From positions 1 to 24,715 of the forward strand of contig DASTUP010000054.1 in the NCBI GenBank assembly GCA_035759585.1: DNA of 24,715 nt, read 5' to 3'. A program made the position numbers and the translations under genes. Below are positions 24,479 to 24,715 of this stretch, piece by piece (position 1 is the first letter of the stretch; the number at the start of each line of letters is the position of its first letter). The notes under the pieces were generated by a model. That model worked only from the letters and a program-made list of their open reading frames with translations. It was not told the DNA's origin and did not search any database. The stretch comes from CAMLLJ01 sp035759585. GTDB lineage: Bacteria; Gemmatimonadota; Gemmatimonadetes; Gemmatimonadales; GWC2-71-9.

Positions 24479-24508
24479 GGCCGGCCGCGATTCATATCGC
24501 GGCCGGCC
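24479..24508 (-). terminator. Intrinsic terminator of tuf, shared with lipoprotein 2
   Basis: A 13-bp perfect stem (24479-24491 with 24496-24508, GGCCGGCCGCGAT and complement) closes a 4-nt loop. On the minus strand it is followed by TTTTTT (24473-24478), the classic form for terminating tuf. On the plus strand it lies 8 nt after the lipoprotein stop with an A-run before it, so it may also stop that gene, although no T-run follows on that side. Confidence 0.92.
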
Positions 24509-24528
24509 CCTGCTGCTTTCGGCGGATC

Positions 24529-24554
24529 GTGGGGGCGACATATGTCGCCCCTAC
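24529..24554. repeat. 26-bp palindrome after tuf
   Basis: Arms GTGGGGGCGACAT and ATGTCGCCCCTAC pair with a single mismatch. The element is a near copy of the palindrome after nusG, with a centre two bases shorter. It starts 10 nt after the tuf stop codon and precedes the tuf terminator. Confidence 0.8.
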
Positions 24555-24564
24555 GGTGCCCGTG

Positions 24565-24715
<151 letters not shown>

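Overview
The window is GC-rich bacterial chromosome built around the tuf / rpmG-secE-nusG-rplK-rplA-rplJ-rplL-rpoB-rpoC / rpsL region. All of these core genes lie on the minus strand, so transcription runs from the right edge to the left edge. The GC-rich codon use, the large beta and beta' subunits with lineage-type inserts, and the neighbouring Ig-like lipoproteins and propeller-type sensor kinase suggest a Gemmatimonadota-like organism. That placement rests on memory of such genomes and not on a search.

Layout from left to right. 40-444 is rpsL (S12), with a candidate promoter and a leader hairpin upstream. 628-2897 is a two-gene plus-strand unit: a LemA-family protein overlapping a DUF2207 membrane protein. 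A strong hairpin (2923-2950) separates it from the convergent rpoC. 2977-15292 is the compact transcription/translation operon, which starts from a near-consensus sigma70 promoter at 15373-15401. Several of its genes overlap or abut; the two sizeable gaps (nusG-rplK and rplL-rpoB) are full of inverted repeats. 15622-24470 is a plus-strand accessory block inserted between rpmG and tuf. It holds a periplasmic-propeller histidine kinase, a NarL/FixJ-type response regulator and two tandem paralogous Ig-like lipoproteins. The right edge carries the 3' end of tuf, with a terminator on its downstream side.

The accessory block is the least ordinary part. The two lipoprotein genes share a 113-bp upstream segment (105/113 identical, no gaps). 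This is clearly more conserved than the signal-peptide codons that follow it (39/57), which suggests a conserved regulatory leader or promoter, or recent gene conversion. The two proteins share an N-terminal Big_2-like domain, a long unrecognised middle region and a Cys-containing Ig-like region. They then end in unrelated C-termini, one of them resembling a receptor-L / leucine-rich beta-helix. The adjacent kinase/regulator pair may control them; this is inference from gene order only.

Other points: a family of palindromes with arms like GGGGCGAC/GTCGCCCC occurs four times in the gaps of the ribosomal operon and beside tuf. RpoB has Asn at the position equivalent to E. coli His526 in the rifampicin pocket and an insert of about 150 residues near its C-terminus. 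RpoC has an insert of about 17 residues near its N-terminus. rplA overlaps rplJ, leaving no room for the usual L10 leader.
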